A stretch of 64,000 nt of DNA. Source: Dipteris shenzhenensis (taxonomy: Eukaryota > Polypodiophyta > Polypodiopsida > Gleicheniales). The notes beneath the pieces were generated by a model. That model saw nothing but the letters and a program-made list of their open reading frames with translations. It ran no database searches and was not told the DNA's origin. This document shows positions 33,037-44,449 of the stretch, piece after piece. The position numbers and the translations under genes are program-made. The stretch is from the NCBI GenBank assembly GCA_047967505.1, contig CM106541.1; one strand, 5' to 3'. Position 1 is the first letter of the stretch. Every line of letters starts with the position of its first letter.

Positions 33037-35843
33037 TCAAGGACCTGTTGCTTCCTCTTCTGTTTCCCAAAACTTTGAAGCGTGTTTTTGTAAATGCTCA
33101 CGCTGCTCTTCATTGAAGGGTTGAAGCTCTTTTTGTCCTGGTATGGTATCAATTTCTTTATCCCCTCCACCTTCAGTTATATCATCTTCTTTTGGTACCC
33201 CCTCTATTGCCAATATTGGTTCTTGCAAGCCAGCCCATTGTCGAATTTCATGATTACTGTAAGCATACGTGCAACAAATACTTTCCACCTTTGCTAACTC
33301 CTCATAAGTCTCAACAACTAAAACAACACGCCTCTTACAAGAAAGAGACTCTATTGCAGCAAGCCCCTCAGAGAACAAGTCTAATACATACTCATCTTCT
33401 CGGCAGAAACCCATGATCATGTCTTTCATGATACTTGAACGTTTTCTTTTCAAGGACAATTCAATGTCAAATTCATCATCATCATCCTCATCATCATCAT
33501 CCTCATCACCTGATTCTTCTCCACCACTTGATTTTTCATATTTTTCATCTGCAACATATATTGATGGCTTACATTGTGCATTGGTATAGCGCTCAATATC
33601 GTTGAAATGCTTTTCCTTGCTTACCAGTACACATGCAATTAAGCCATCCATAGATCCAGTGACAAATATATCTGCAGTTTCAAAATTAAGGCAACCAAAG
33701 TGTATTTTATATTGTCCGCATGTCTTATTTAATGCATTCTTCAAACATGATACATGATCCATGGTCAAGAACACTACAAGAAGGAATTGCACTGGGGGAG
33801 AAGCGATTGTCATCAAGCTTTTCAACAAACACTCAAAGCGATCCTCGTTCCAATTTCTACTTCTGCTTGGTCCATACATTACGTCCAAAAAAGCAACCCC
33901 TATTGCCATTGGCTCTTGGTACACATTATGTATAAATTCCATTCCCTCCATGTTTGAACCGACTGTGTAGAACCTCCAAGGCCGGGTGGAATTCGGTCCA
34001 TGACTTGAACCTTCACTTTGTTCCATAATCCACCTTAGATACCCCTTTGCAGCATCAGGCAATGGTGGAGTTTCCTTGCCCTGTTGAAGCTTCAGTTTTA
34101 ACCATGAATCAGAGCAACCACGAATCCGATGATACAATTCTGGAGTAATTTTAAAATGTAATCTGCACTCATCCCAATTTTTTAACATTAAAGAAGGCCG
34201 TTCTGCCGATATAAACATATAAAGTTCTTCTTGTAGTGCAGCATCTCTCTTGATCTGCATAGCTCGTCCTTCAATATCAAGAATCATGGCATCAGTCTTT
34301 GTTTTAGTTATGACTACTCTACCTTCCTTAATGTCATTTTGGATTTGACCAATTTGATCATCACTCAATCCACGCAAGCATCTAAACATTGAGACTGTGG
34401 GTTGCCTACGGCATTTTCCATCTTGTGAATATTTGCCTGCAATGTAATCCTCAAGGATGGAGATCCAACCATCATAAATGGCATCGCTTGTAATTATCAT
34501 ATGTACATCCTTCGTGGCAAAGCTATTGCCCAATGTTACCTTGCCAGTGTCAATGAAAGCCTACAAGATATATGAATCCATTAGAATGCAATAATTAAGA
34601 AAATATTCTTGTAAAAAATGATTCATAATTAAAATATGTACTTACATCCCAATTCTCACGATCTGGATGTCCTTTTGCAAGCCCTTGTTGTGCTTTCTTG
34701 GGTTTGTTAAAGAGAATCCATTGTCCCCTCACCTGCTTAAGTATATCAATGTATGGAGATTGTCTCAAGATATTTTGAGACTCTAGGTTTGCCATCTTTG
34801 ATATCTCCACACAAAAGCGTGCGGGACAATTCACTACAATCCTCGCCTGACGGGTGCGGTAGTAGTTCTTTCTTTGGGCCGTGCTGTTATCATCATTAGA
34901 TGTGAATATTTTAGCAGCATATATTGAATGTTGTCCAGATAGTATCCAATAGTGGCACTTGGTTAAATCCTTTTTATCTACCCTTTCTAGGGGTTGCTTT
35001 GTTTCAGGATTGAAAGGCATTAAATCTGCTACAGCAGCAGGAGGCCTAGAGTTATAACCGAAGTCTGCAGCAAGCTTCTCCACATGCTCTTTGTTCAACC
35101 CTCTATATACATAGCTTGGAGGAGCTTTTTGACATCTTGCAACTGGAATTGGAAATGTTGCATGCAACCCGAATGGGTAGTATTTTTCATATTCCACCAA
35201 GCCTGATGGTTTCTTTTGCCCTTTTTTTCCTATGACCTTTCCACTTGGCTCCAATTCACTACCACTGCTTCTTTCCACAATTGCTACCATACCCTCTGGA
35301 GGTGTTCCTTCCTCTGGTACATCAATTATAGTGAGCTTTCCTTTCTTTGCCCCTTCTCCACTACCACCTGGTGCTTGAACCATAGTCAACTTTCCTTTCC
35401 TTGTTCCTTCCCCACTATCTTCCCCACTCTTGCGCTTCTTTAATGTTGCTGAAACTTTGCGATATGATTCAATGATTGTTGTCACTGTGTTAATTTCATT
35501 TTCATCAATTGATTCCACACTTATCCAGCCTCTTGAGTGCATGTTGTCATCTACATCAGACTTCATACGAGATGCTTCATAATCACTAGGATCCAAGAGA
35601 AATTTCTTATTTTGATTTATAATGATTAACAATCCAATATCTCCCTCTTTTCCAACCACATCTTCTGTGATTTGATGTACCGATCCAACACAAGTGTATG
35701 TACTTTTGTTAGGTAACAAAACAAATAAGTGAACTCGTGTCAACTGTGCTCCCTCAATACTGTATATGTCAAAGTACCATGGTATGCTTTTTTCTCCAAA
35801 TCCACTTACAACTTTCTCAACCTTCTTCACATTTGTGTCTTTC
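33037..35843 (-). CDS. ParB-like/DNA methyltransferase-like protein of element B
   Basis: Two open frames join across an 85-bp intron (34561-34645; donor GAT|GTAAGT, acceptor TCTTGTAG), keeping phase 0. The first exon seen starts after GGATTTTTTACAG at 35844, so a 5' exon is missing. Domains in order: an N-terminal region with FGEKSIPWYFDIYSI; a Lys/Gly-rich linker; a ParB/sulfiredoxin-like domain with WILSGQHSIYAAKIF (about 34912-34960) and ISKMANLESQN; a helical region; a methyltransferase-like core with VAFLDVMYG at the DPPY position (about 33870-33900); an acidic run plus KRKRSS nuclear signal; and VLDLFSEGLAAIESL with VVLVVETYEEL for motifs I and II (about 33300-33395). Both core motifs are degenerate. 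The likely role is DNA binding or modification of the element or its target; inferred. Confidence 0.62.
34561..34645 (-). other. Intron in the element B methyltransferase-like gene
   Basis: An 85-bp, AT-rich interval with GTAAGT at its 5' end and TTGTAG at its 3' end (minus strand). Removal joins ENWD to AFIDTGKV in frame. Confidence 0.65.
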
Positions 35844-35989
35844 CTGTAAAAAATCCAAGCAATATACAAACTATCATCTTTATAATCTTTAATGTTAGAC
35901 AAAACACATTATCAATAAACATATCTGAAATAGAATCAAGAATTAACAGCAAACATAGTGGTAGATTTGAGAAAGCACCAAGGTCTAGG

Positions 35990-38095
35990 AAGATTTCTTA
36001 TGGGCTTCTTTTAGAGCACTGGAAAGGGAGGTTTGGACGTGTGGCAAAATCTTAAGGGCTTCTTTCAAAGCACCAAAGTTTGGGGAGATTAGCCTTGTGG
36101 CCAGATCTTGTGGGCTTCTTTCAAAGCACTAGGTCTGGAGAGATTTGGTCGTGCGGCCAAATCTTGCTAGCTTCTTTCAAATCGGTCAAATCTTTCTAGC
36201 TTCTTTTAAATCACTGGATCTAAGAAGATTTGGCCGTGTGGCCAAATCTTGCTAGCTTCTTTCAAATCGGTTAAATCTTTCTAGCTTCTTTTAAATCACC
36301 TGGGTCTAAGGAGATTTGGTCATGTGGGCAATTGTTGCTAGCTTCTTTTAATCACGAGGGTTTATGGAGATTTGGCCGTGCGGCCAAATCTTTTCAAAGC
36401 AGCAGGGTTTGGGGAGATTTGGCTGTGCAGCCAAATCTTTTCAGAGCACTAAGGTTTGGGGAGATTTGGCTGTGCGGCCAAATCTTGCTAAATTCTTTCT
36501 AATTAGGAGCGTCTAGGGAGATTTGGCCATGCAGCCAAATCTTTTGAAAGCAGCAAGGTTTGGGGAGTTTTGGCTGTGGTGCCAAATCTTCCTAGCTTGT
36601 TTCTAATCAAGAGTGTCTAGGGAGATTTGGCCGTGTGGCGAAATCTTTTTAAAGCAGCAAGGTTTAGGGAGATTTAGCTGTGGTGCCAAATCTTCCTAGC
36701 TTCTTTCAAATCACCAAGGTCTAGGGAGATTTGGCTGTGTGGCCAAATCTTTTTAAAGTAGCAAGGTTTAGGGACATTTAGTTGTGGTGCCAAATCGTCC
36801 TAGCTTGTTTCTAATCATGAGTGTCTAGGGAGATTTGGTCGTGTGGCCAAATCTTTTTAAAGCGGCAAGGTTTAGGGATATTTAAAATCTTCCTAGCATC
36901 TTTCAAATCACCAAGGTCTAAGGAGATTTGGCCGTGTGGCCAAATCTTTTTAAAGCAGCAAGGTTTAGGGAGATTTAGCTATGGTGCCAAATCTTCTTTC
37001 AAATCACCAAGGTCTAGGGAGATTTGGCCGTGTGGCCAAATATTTTTAAAGTAGCAAGGTTTAGGGAGAATTAGCTGTGGTGCTAAATCTTCCTAGCTTC
37101 TTTCAAATCACGAAGGTCTAGGGAGATTTGGCCGTGTGGCCAAATCTTTTTAAAGCAGCAAGGTTTAGGGACATTTAGTTGTGGTGCCAAATCTTCCTAG
37201 CTTGTTTCTAATCACGAGTGTCTAGGGAGATTTGGCCGTGTGGCCAAATCTTTTTAAAGCAGCAAGGTTTAGGGAGATTTAGCTGTGGTCCCAAATCTTC
37301 CTAGCTTCTTTCAAGTCACCAAGGTCTAGGGAGATTTGGCCGTGTGGCCAAATCTTTTTAAAGCAGCAAGGTTTAGGGAGATTTAGCTGTGGTGCCAAAT
37401 CTTTCTAGCTTCTTTCAAATCACCAAGGTCTAGGGAGATTTGGCCGTGTGGCCAAATCTTTTTAAAGCAGCAAGGTTTAGGGAGATTTAGCTGTGGTCCC
37501 AAATCTTCCTAGCTTCTTTCAAGTCACCAAGGTCTAGGGAGATTTGGCCGTGTGGCCAAATCTTTTTAAAGTAGCACGGTTTAGGGAGATTTAGCTGTGG
37601 TGCCAAATCTTCCTAGCTTCTTTCAAATCACGAAGGTCTAGGGAGATTTGGCCGTGTGGCCAAATCTTTTTAAAGCAGCAAGGTTTAGGGAGATTTAGCT
37701 GTGGTGCCAAATCTTCCTAGCTTCTTTCAAATCACCAAGGTCTAGGGAGATTTGGCCGTGTGGCCAAATCTTTTTAAAGTAGCAAGATTTAGGGAGAATT
37801 AGCTGTGGTGCTAAATCTTCCTAGCTTCTTTCAAATCACGAAGGTCTAGGGAGATTTGGCCGTGTGGCCAAATCTTTTTAAAGCAGCAAGGTTTAGGGAC
37901 ATTTAGTTGTGGTGCCAAATCTTCCTAGCTTGTTTCTAATCACGAGTGTCTAGGGAGATTTGGCCGTGTGGCCAAATCTTTTTAAAGCAGCAAGGTTTAG
38001 GGAGATTTAGCTGTGGTGCCAAATCTTCCTAGCTTCTTTCAAATCACCAAGGTCTAGGGAGATTTCACCGTGCAGCCAAATCTTGTATGTTTTGA
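35990..38095. repeat. 104-bp tandem array with GATTTGGCC-N4-GGCCAAATC palindrome
   Basis: About 20 units. The regular part has a 104-bp period (for example 37321, 37425, 37529). Each unit carries the palindrome GATTTGGCCGTGTGGCCAAATC (9-bp arms, 4-bp loop), a second, imperfect ATTTAGCTGTGGTGCCAAAT and CTTCTTTCAAATCACCAAGG. The array begins about 90 bp upstream of the methyltransferase-like gene's frame. It is non-coding and could act as a protein-binding or cruciform array. Confidence 0.85.
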
Positions 38096-38300
38096 AAGAA
38101 GCTAGGAAGATTTGGCCATGCGGCCAAATCTCCCCATTTAAAATTCAAAATTCAAATCTTAAGATTCAAATTTTGAATCTGAAAATTCAAAATTCAAAAT
38201 TCAAAATCTTAGATTCAAAATTTAAAATTCAAAATTGAAATTTTGAATCTTAGATACAAAATTCAAATTTCAAATTTCAAGATCTGAAAGTCAAATCATA
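38096..38300. repeat. Inverted last palindrome unit and TTCAAAATTC simple repeat
   Basis: A single palindrome unit in the opposite orientation (about 38091-38130) is followed by about 150 bp of TTCAAAATTC/GAATTTTGAA. Similar simple sequence at 40020-40180, next to another inverted unit (40185-40240), mirrors it. Confidence 0.6.
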
Positions 38301-38379
38301 CACTAAAGACCCTACTTTCAAATCACACTTTGAGATTCGTACTTTTACAACTCTTGCTTTCAAATCGTGGTGTTTTGAA

Positions 38380-38410
38380 ATGGAAAAGATGGAGAACATG
38401 CAAGAATCAG
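38380..38410 (+). other. Candidate first coding exon of the element B transposase
   Basis: ATG at 38380 opens ten codons (MEKMENMQES) plus one base, then meets a donor, CAG|GTACAC, at 38410/38411. The acceptor TATGTATGCAG at 41021 continues in matching phase 1 (Gly-Ala-Thr-Leu). The implied intron is 2.6 kb. This is the only phase-matched ATG exon I noticed; a transcript would decide. Confidence 0.35.
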
Positions 38411-38639
38411 GTACACTTTCTATTTCTTTCGTTTTCTTACTTGGATGATTGAGTAGCCATTGTTGTTCGTGAGCTTGGCTCTTTGGATTTCAAGCAGGCA
38501 CGGGATTGTGCTTCCGTGAAAAGCCACGGGATTGTGCTTCCGTTTGGATGGTCGTAGTTCCAGAAACTTAAAGAAAAAGTTTCATCCGCTAGTAGGGTGG
38601 CCAAGATCCGCTCGTGGAAGTAGAGATGCCAGTGATGGA

Positions 38640-39460
38640 AGGAGAAGAAAACCCACAATCCGTGAACTTAGAAGAATAGCTTCTCAAGGGAGGGAGGGGA
38701 GCACAGCAGCCGTGTGGAGAAGGAGATAGCCGTGTGGAGAAGGAGACGACGACGAGGAGGAGTGTGGAGAAGGAGACGATGAGGAGGAGGCGCTGCAGCC
38801 GAAGGCAAGGACGCAGTAGTTGAAGGGAGGGAGGGGAGCACAGGAGCCGTGTGGAGCCGTGTGGAGAAGGAGACGACGACGAGGAGGAGCGTGGAGAAGG
38901 AGACGACGAGGAGGAGGCGCTGCAGCTGAAGGCAAGGAGGGGAGCGCAGCAGCCGACGACGATGAGGAGGAGAAGGAGACGACGGTGGTGCAGAAGGGGA
39001 CGACGATGAGGAGGAGAAGGAGACGACGGTGGTGCAGAAGGGGACGACGATGAGGAGGAGAAGGAGACGACGGTGGTGCAGAAGGGAGGGGAGCGCAGCA
39101 GCCGACGACGATGAGGAGGAGAAGGAGACGACGGTGGTGCAGAAGGGGACGACGATGAGGAGGAGAAGGAGACGACGGTGGTGCAGAAGGAGACGACGCA
39201 GTAGTTGAAGGGAGGGAGGGGAGCGCAGCAGCCGAACGATGAGGAGGAGAAGGAGACGACGGTGGTGCAGAAGGGGACGACGATGAGGAGGAGAAGGAGA
39301 CGACGGTGAAATCGCACACGACGGTGAAATCGCTCCGAAATAGCAAACGCGAGAGCGAGGATGAGGATGAGGACGAGAGGATGAGGATGAGAGAAAAGGA
39401 AGGCGTGGGAGGGAAGGAGGAATCCCCCAAAAAAGCATGCACCCCCCAAATAGCATGTAG

Positions 39461-39465
<5 letters not shown>
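38640..39465. repeat. Purine-rich minisatellite, 44-bp unit (GACGACGATGAGGAGGAG)
   Basis: Repeats of a 44-bp unit built from GGTGGTGCAGAAGGG, GACGACGATGAGGAGGAG and AAGGAGACGAC (for example 38984 and 39028), mixed with longer variants holding GGAGCGCAGCAGCCGA. Because 44 is not a multiple of three, all three minus-strand frames stay open for up to about 286 codons with rotated Ser/Pro/Leu repeats. These frames are almost certainly not proteins. Confidence 0.8.

Positions 39466-39466
<1 letters not shown>

Positions 39467-39511
<45 letters not shown>
39467..39511 (+). repeat. Poly(A) tract, about 45 bp
   Basis: An uninterrupted A run follows the purine-rich minisatellite. It could be a simple repeat or the tail of an inserted retrocopy; no target duplication was identified. 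Confidence 0.7.
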
Positions 39512-39513
<2 letters not shown>

Positions 39514-40180
39514 CCTCTTTCTAATCCAACTATTGAGTGTGGAACCTATGGAATGTTTACTTGGTATTGGAATTTTAAAATCTACATAGTTAAGTGCACA
39601 TTGTTAGGACAAATCTGGGATGGGGAACCTCCCGGGACCTCTCATTTTGACATAGTTTTGAAGTTTTTTGCTTGCAATTAGCTAACCAAGGGTGGAGGAG
39701 TGTTTTCCAAGAACTACCCCATCTAAGACATTGTCCTAAGGCTCTCAAACCACCCTAGTTACACATTTGAGATCTAGGAAGGGAGAGAACTAGGTGAGCC
39801 TAGCACTTCATCCCCATGAAGATGAATTCAATTCCTTCTCATAGTTTTACTTTTTATGCTTGGTTTAAAAGGTTTGTTTAGCTTTGCCTTTTAAAGTTTT
39901 GGTTTTTTTAATAGTTTTAGATTTTTAGGTTTGCTTTTAAAGTAAAAGTACGATTTTAAAGTGTAATAGCGTGAATCATGAAAAGCATGTACGATGTTTT
40001 TGAAAGTAGGATCTCTAGATACTAATTTCAAAATTTGAAACTTGAAACTTGAAATTTGAATTTTCAAATTTCAAATTTGAATTTTCAAATTTCAAATTTG
40101 AATTTTCAAATTTAAAATTTAAAATTTAAATTTTGAATTTTGAACTTTAAATTTTAAATTTTAAAATTAAATTTAACTTT
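39512..40180. other. No gene recognised, AT-rich
   Basis: Unique sequence followed by TTTCAAATTTGAATTTTCAAA-like simple repeats (40020-40180). Confidence 0.5.
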
Positions 40181-40184
40181 TGAA

Positions 40185-40960
40185 TGTTTGAAGATTTGGC
40201 CATGTGGCCAAATCTTCCTACTGGTTTGAAAGAAGCTAGCAACATTTGGCAGCATGCCAAAATTTTCCCAAACCCTGGTGCTTTGAAAGATTCGGCCACA
40301 CGGCCAAATCTCCCAGAACCTGGTGATTTGAAAGAAGCATGCAAGATTTGGTTGCGTGGCCAAAATTCCCCATACCCTAGTGCTTTGAAAGAAGCCTACA
40401 AGATTTGGCCACATGACCAAATCTCCCCAAGTTTGAAAGAATGCCACAACCAAATCTTCTCAATGCTTTGAAAGAAGTCACCAAGTCTGGAATGATTTCA
40501 CCATGCATCCAAATCTTGCCAGCTTCTTTGAAAGCACCAAGGCCTGAGTAGATTTGGCCATGTGGCCAAATCTTATTGCTTCTTTCAAAGCACTAGTGTC
40601 TTAGAGATTTGGCCATGTCGCCAACTCTTGTTGGCTCCTTTCAAAGCACCAGGGTATGGGGAGATTTGACCATGTGGCCGAATCTTGTGGGCTTCTTTGA
40701 AAGCACCAAGGTATGTGGAGATTTGGCTTCTTTCAAACCACCAAGGTCTAAGTAGATTTGGTTGTGTGGATAAATCTTGATGGTTTCTTGAAAGCACCAG
40801 TGTCTCGAGAGATTTGGTTGTGTCGACAAATCTTGCTATCTCCCTTTCAAAGCACCATGGTCTGTGAAGATTTGGCCATGTAGCCAGATTTTGCTGGCTA
40901 AAATTAAAAGCACCAAGGTTTAGGAAGATTTGGTCGTGTAGTGAAATCTTGTAAAGCATT
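40185..40960. repeat. Second palindromic repeat array of element B
   Basis: More divergent units of the same GATTTGGCC-N4-GGCCAAATC family. The first few (40185-40480) are inverted relative to the main array, and the rest (40490-40960) share its orientation. They end about 60 bp before the transposase acceptor. Confidence 0.8.
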
Positions 40961-41021
40961 TTCATCCTAAGTCACACCATCAGATATCAATATTGAACTA
41001 TAACAAATGTTATGTATGCAG

Positions 41022-44000
41022 GTGCCACATTGAAAGTGGGGGTTAAAGTCAACTTGCTTATCAATGGAAAGATTGTTGCCATTGGGACAATATTCTCTAC
41101 ATCACATGATGACATGTGCCAAGGTGTGCCCTTGGGAGAAAACAATGTATCAGTGGCGATCGATATTTGTATGGATGAAAGTGCACTTCTTCCATTTCCT
41201 ACAATGGATGCATTCTTAGTCTATGAGGCTTTGGGTAGTGTTGTTCGTTGGAAAGCACGATCAATGAGTTGTGTGGACAATGTCAATGGAGCTATTTTAC
41301 CAATGAATGATATAACATCAGATACCATTGATGTTGAACCTCTATGTGAATATGATGAGTTTTCCATTCGAGAATCATGGAAGGACAAGAAAGTTTTAAT
41401 ATGGGATGAGCAGAAAACCAAGAGCATTGCTGAGGGTGTTGTTTTGTATGTCTACCCATTTGAACCTATAAACTTTGAGATGCTTGGTGAAGGTAATCTG
41501 GGTGTGGGAATTGAAAAGTATCATAGTGATGTATCAGGCATCGATACCATCCACTTAATAAAATGGCCCATTGCACAAATAACCTTTTTAGATGGAACTT
41601 CATTAAGAATCGATGACACCATGAATTTTCCAAGTGGTTCTAGGCAAAAGCACATGGAAGATGAGGACCCAACTGAAAAATCCACAAAAAAGAGGCGTTA
41701 CTGCATGATAAAGAGGAAAGCTAAAAAACATGGCATGCCATTAGCATCATCTAGACTCACTAGGGATGCAGTCACAAAAGTATCTATGATTGATTGTTGT
41801 AAAAAAAATTGTTGTCAATTTGCTGATCGTCAAATGATATCCAAATTACGCATAGAGTATTGGGGCCAAAGTTTGGAGGCTCGCACCAATTATGTATATG
41901 ACACTCTTGGGGTTGCTTGTCGAAAAGATGACAATGGGCAGTTCAAATATGTCTTTTCATTGAATGGTATTCAAGTTTGTTGTAGAGCATGGTATGAAAT
42001 GCATGGTATTCCAAAAACAACATTTTATCGATACAGGGAGCAATTTGAAATTGGTATACGAAGGTGCATGCATGGTAATAAAGGAATCGTGCGGAGAGGT
42101 TGGGACCACACAGAACTGGGTAGAGCCATAATCCAAGATTTTGTGGATAACAATTCTGAGCGTATGCCACACAAAAGTAGAACACTTCAGGATGGATCAA
42201 GGGAAACACAGCTGGTGATACCGGATGTATACAAGCAGGTTGATATTCTCTATGAGGTTAACATGCAATTAAAGCATAGTTTGGGTTGTAAGGAGATGTC
42301 AACTTCCACATTCAACCGTATATGGAACTCTGAATTCAAGCATGTAACTTTGTCAAAAACAAGTGAATTCTCTAAGTGTGGTTTATGTAGTGCAATCAAG
42401 GCTCAGCTTGCAGCGACAAAATGCCAAAATGAACGTAATAAGTTGATGGAAGATAGAAGAAAGCACATGTTACAACAAAAAAGTTGTAGAAATGTGTACT
42501 ACACTTGGCGCAGATTTTCTGAAATGTATCCTCAGACATACTTGTGCATTATCCATGATAAGATGGACCAAAAGAAGACAGCCATCCCTAGATTACGCAA
42601 TCGTTCAAAGGACACAGACAAATCCTTTCAGCTCCCAGTGGCTTTGACTGGCATGATAACACATGGACATGGTCAAGGACGTTATGGTCACTTTTCTTTA
42701 TCCTTGTGGCCATCGGATCCTAACTTCACAATCGGTTCATTGGCTTTGTGTTTGAGAAATCTTGAAAGATTTGATAACCATGCACTTGGAGATTTGGTAC
42801 ATGATGGGATGCCAAGGTCTGATAATGCTCTGCTAAATGCACTAACCTCGAGAGAAGCATTGGATTCTCACTATGTTTCTAATGAAAAGCAACAACTTCA
42901 TCTTGGAGCAGTGGGTGGAACATTCAAAGACCTTGGACTTGGAAGTTCCCATCAAGAAAATCCTTATAAGAAGCTACCCGAACACCTATTGTTGCAGTTG
43001 GATAATTGTGGTTCTGAAAACAAGAATAGGTACTTGTTTGCTTACCTATCATTACTTGTTGCTCGAGGGATTTTCAAGTCAATTCAATTGGGATTCTTGA
43101 TGGTTGGGCATACACATGAGGATATTGATGCAATGTTCAGCAGGTTTTCAGAGAGGTTAAGAACTAGCCAAACATTGACATTTGCACATCTCATGGATAC
43201 TTTTAGACAATGTGAGGAGTCTTCTCCAACGCCATTTTTGGTAACGGAAGTCCCTGATTTCAAGAGCTATGTTGATGGATGCCTATGCGATGGGCAAGAT
43301 GCTTTAGTGGGACACTCAAAGCCTCTCCAATTTCGGTTCTTTATGCGAAATGAAGTTCCTATCATGCAATATAAAGTGCATCCACGATCATTAGATTGGC
43401 AACCAAGTGAAGGTGGCATTGAGTTGTGGAAGAGACATCCGGATGGTCATCCAATGCTACCAAGTGGAGAGCCACCTTGTGTACCCATGTTCGAGTATGT
43501 GAAGGATCACTCACATGTGATAGTTGGTATCAAGGAGTATGTACACTTTTGGGAAAAATGGGCACACCTACAAGGTCCAGAAGCATCTTTCACAAAGTTT
43601 TACAAGCCGGTAGTGAAGTACTGGAAGAACATGATTGATGAGCTTCATAAACCAAACAATAGTGTAGAGGGCATGTACGAGAGATTTTGGCCAAAGACGC
43701 AACATATTGATTGTGTGCAAGTAGTTGATAATGAAAACGATGAGTTTCAAGGAATTGAAGAGTTGAATGATCACTATTGTGGACCTCAAAGGAAAAAGCC
43801 AAAACAATCATTTGATCCAATGATTGATGTACAAAAAGGACACTTTCTTTTGGTCCGACCAGCAGAAAAAATTTACCCAATTTGGCTAGGCATTGCTCAA
43901 ACTGATGTACAAAAGGATAATAAATCTAAAAATTTCAAGAAGGTTTTCATACAATATTGGGCACCTATATGCAAAAGACGCAATGCACAAATTGAGGAGG

Positions 44001-44242
44001 TGTATGCAGATTGTTGGAACAAGATTTGGATGTGCAATAAAGGTGATCCTCCACGTTGGGAATCTATTGATGCTATTGTATGGTCATGGGTTCCAAAAGG
44101 TAACCTCTCAAAGAAGGTTTCCTCAAAGAGTAGCAACCTCCCCATCAAGGTGAAGATACCAACCATTGCATGCAAGCGAGCTTTATCTAGTTTGTCTCAT
44201 AGTACAGATTCCAACTCTGATGTTGACTCCACAATGGAGTGA
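41022..44242 (+). CDS. Transposase-like protein (DUF7869-type RNase-H fold), intact in element B
   Basis: A long open frame. ATG at 41012 would give 1076 residues, but TATGTATGCAG at 41011-41021 looks like a splice acceptor, so the real start is probably in an upstream exon. Residues about 4-90 (KIVAIGTIFS, VPLGENNVSV, LLPFPTMDAF) resemble the DUF8039 domain of plant CACTA-type proteins. A basic segment (KKRRYCMIKRKAKK) and a Cys-rich block (DCCKKNCC) follow. The core carries HDKMDQKK (D516/D519), LLLQLDNCGSENKN (D664) and VGHTHEDIDAMFS (E703/D704), a likely DDE/DDD triad. The C-terminal domain (PIWLGIAQ, YWAP) resembles a small beta-barrel reader. The frame has no stop or shift, so the protein may be functional. 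Confidence 0.75.
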
Positions 44243-44449
44243 AGGGTACTTGAAAAGCTTGACTTTTTTTTCCTTGCACAACGATAATTTAATTGAATAC
44301 TGACAAATATTTGGAAGGTATGACATTGATCTTTTTTCTTTATCTTTTTTGTTTGTAGACCATTGCTTTGTGGTTGCAAGTTCTGCACACTTGACAAAAT
44401 ATCAAGGACTAGTGTTGCATTCTTACTTTTTCTCCAACTAAACTAAAAT
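44243..44449. other. 3' region of the transposase gene
   Basis: AT-rich 3' flank with T-rich runs; no further gene. Confidence 0.4.

Noticed and set aside
35990-38095. CRISPR-like or tRNA-like array from the regular 104-bp repeats
   Set aside because: The whole unit repeats and no spacers are unique. The hairpin has no tRNA-like arms.
38589-39465. Three overlapping minus-strand frames of 252-286 codons
   Set aside because: The 44-bp minisatellite cycles through all frames; there are no conserved motifs.
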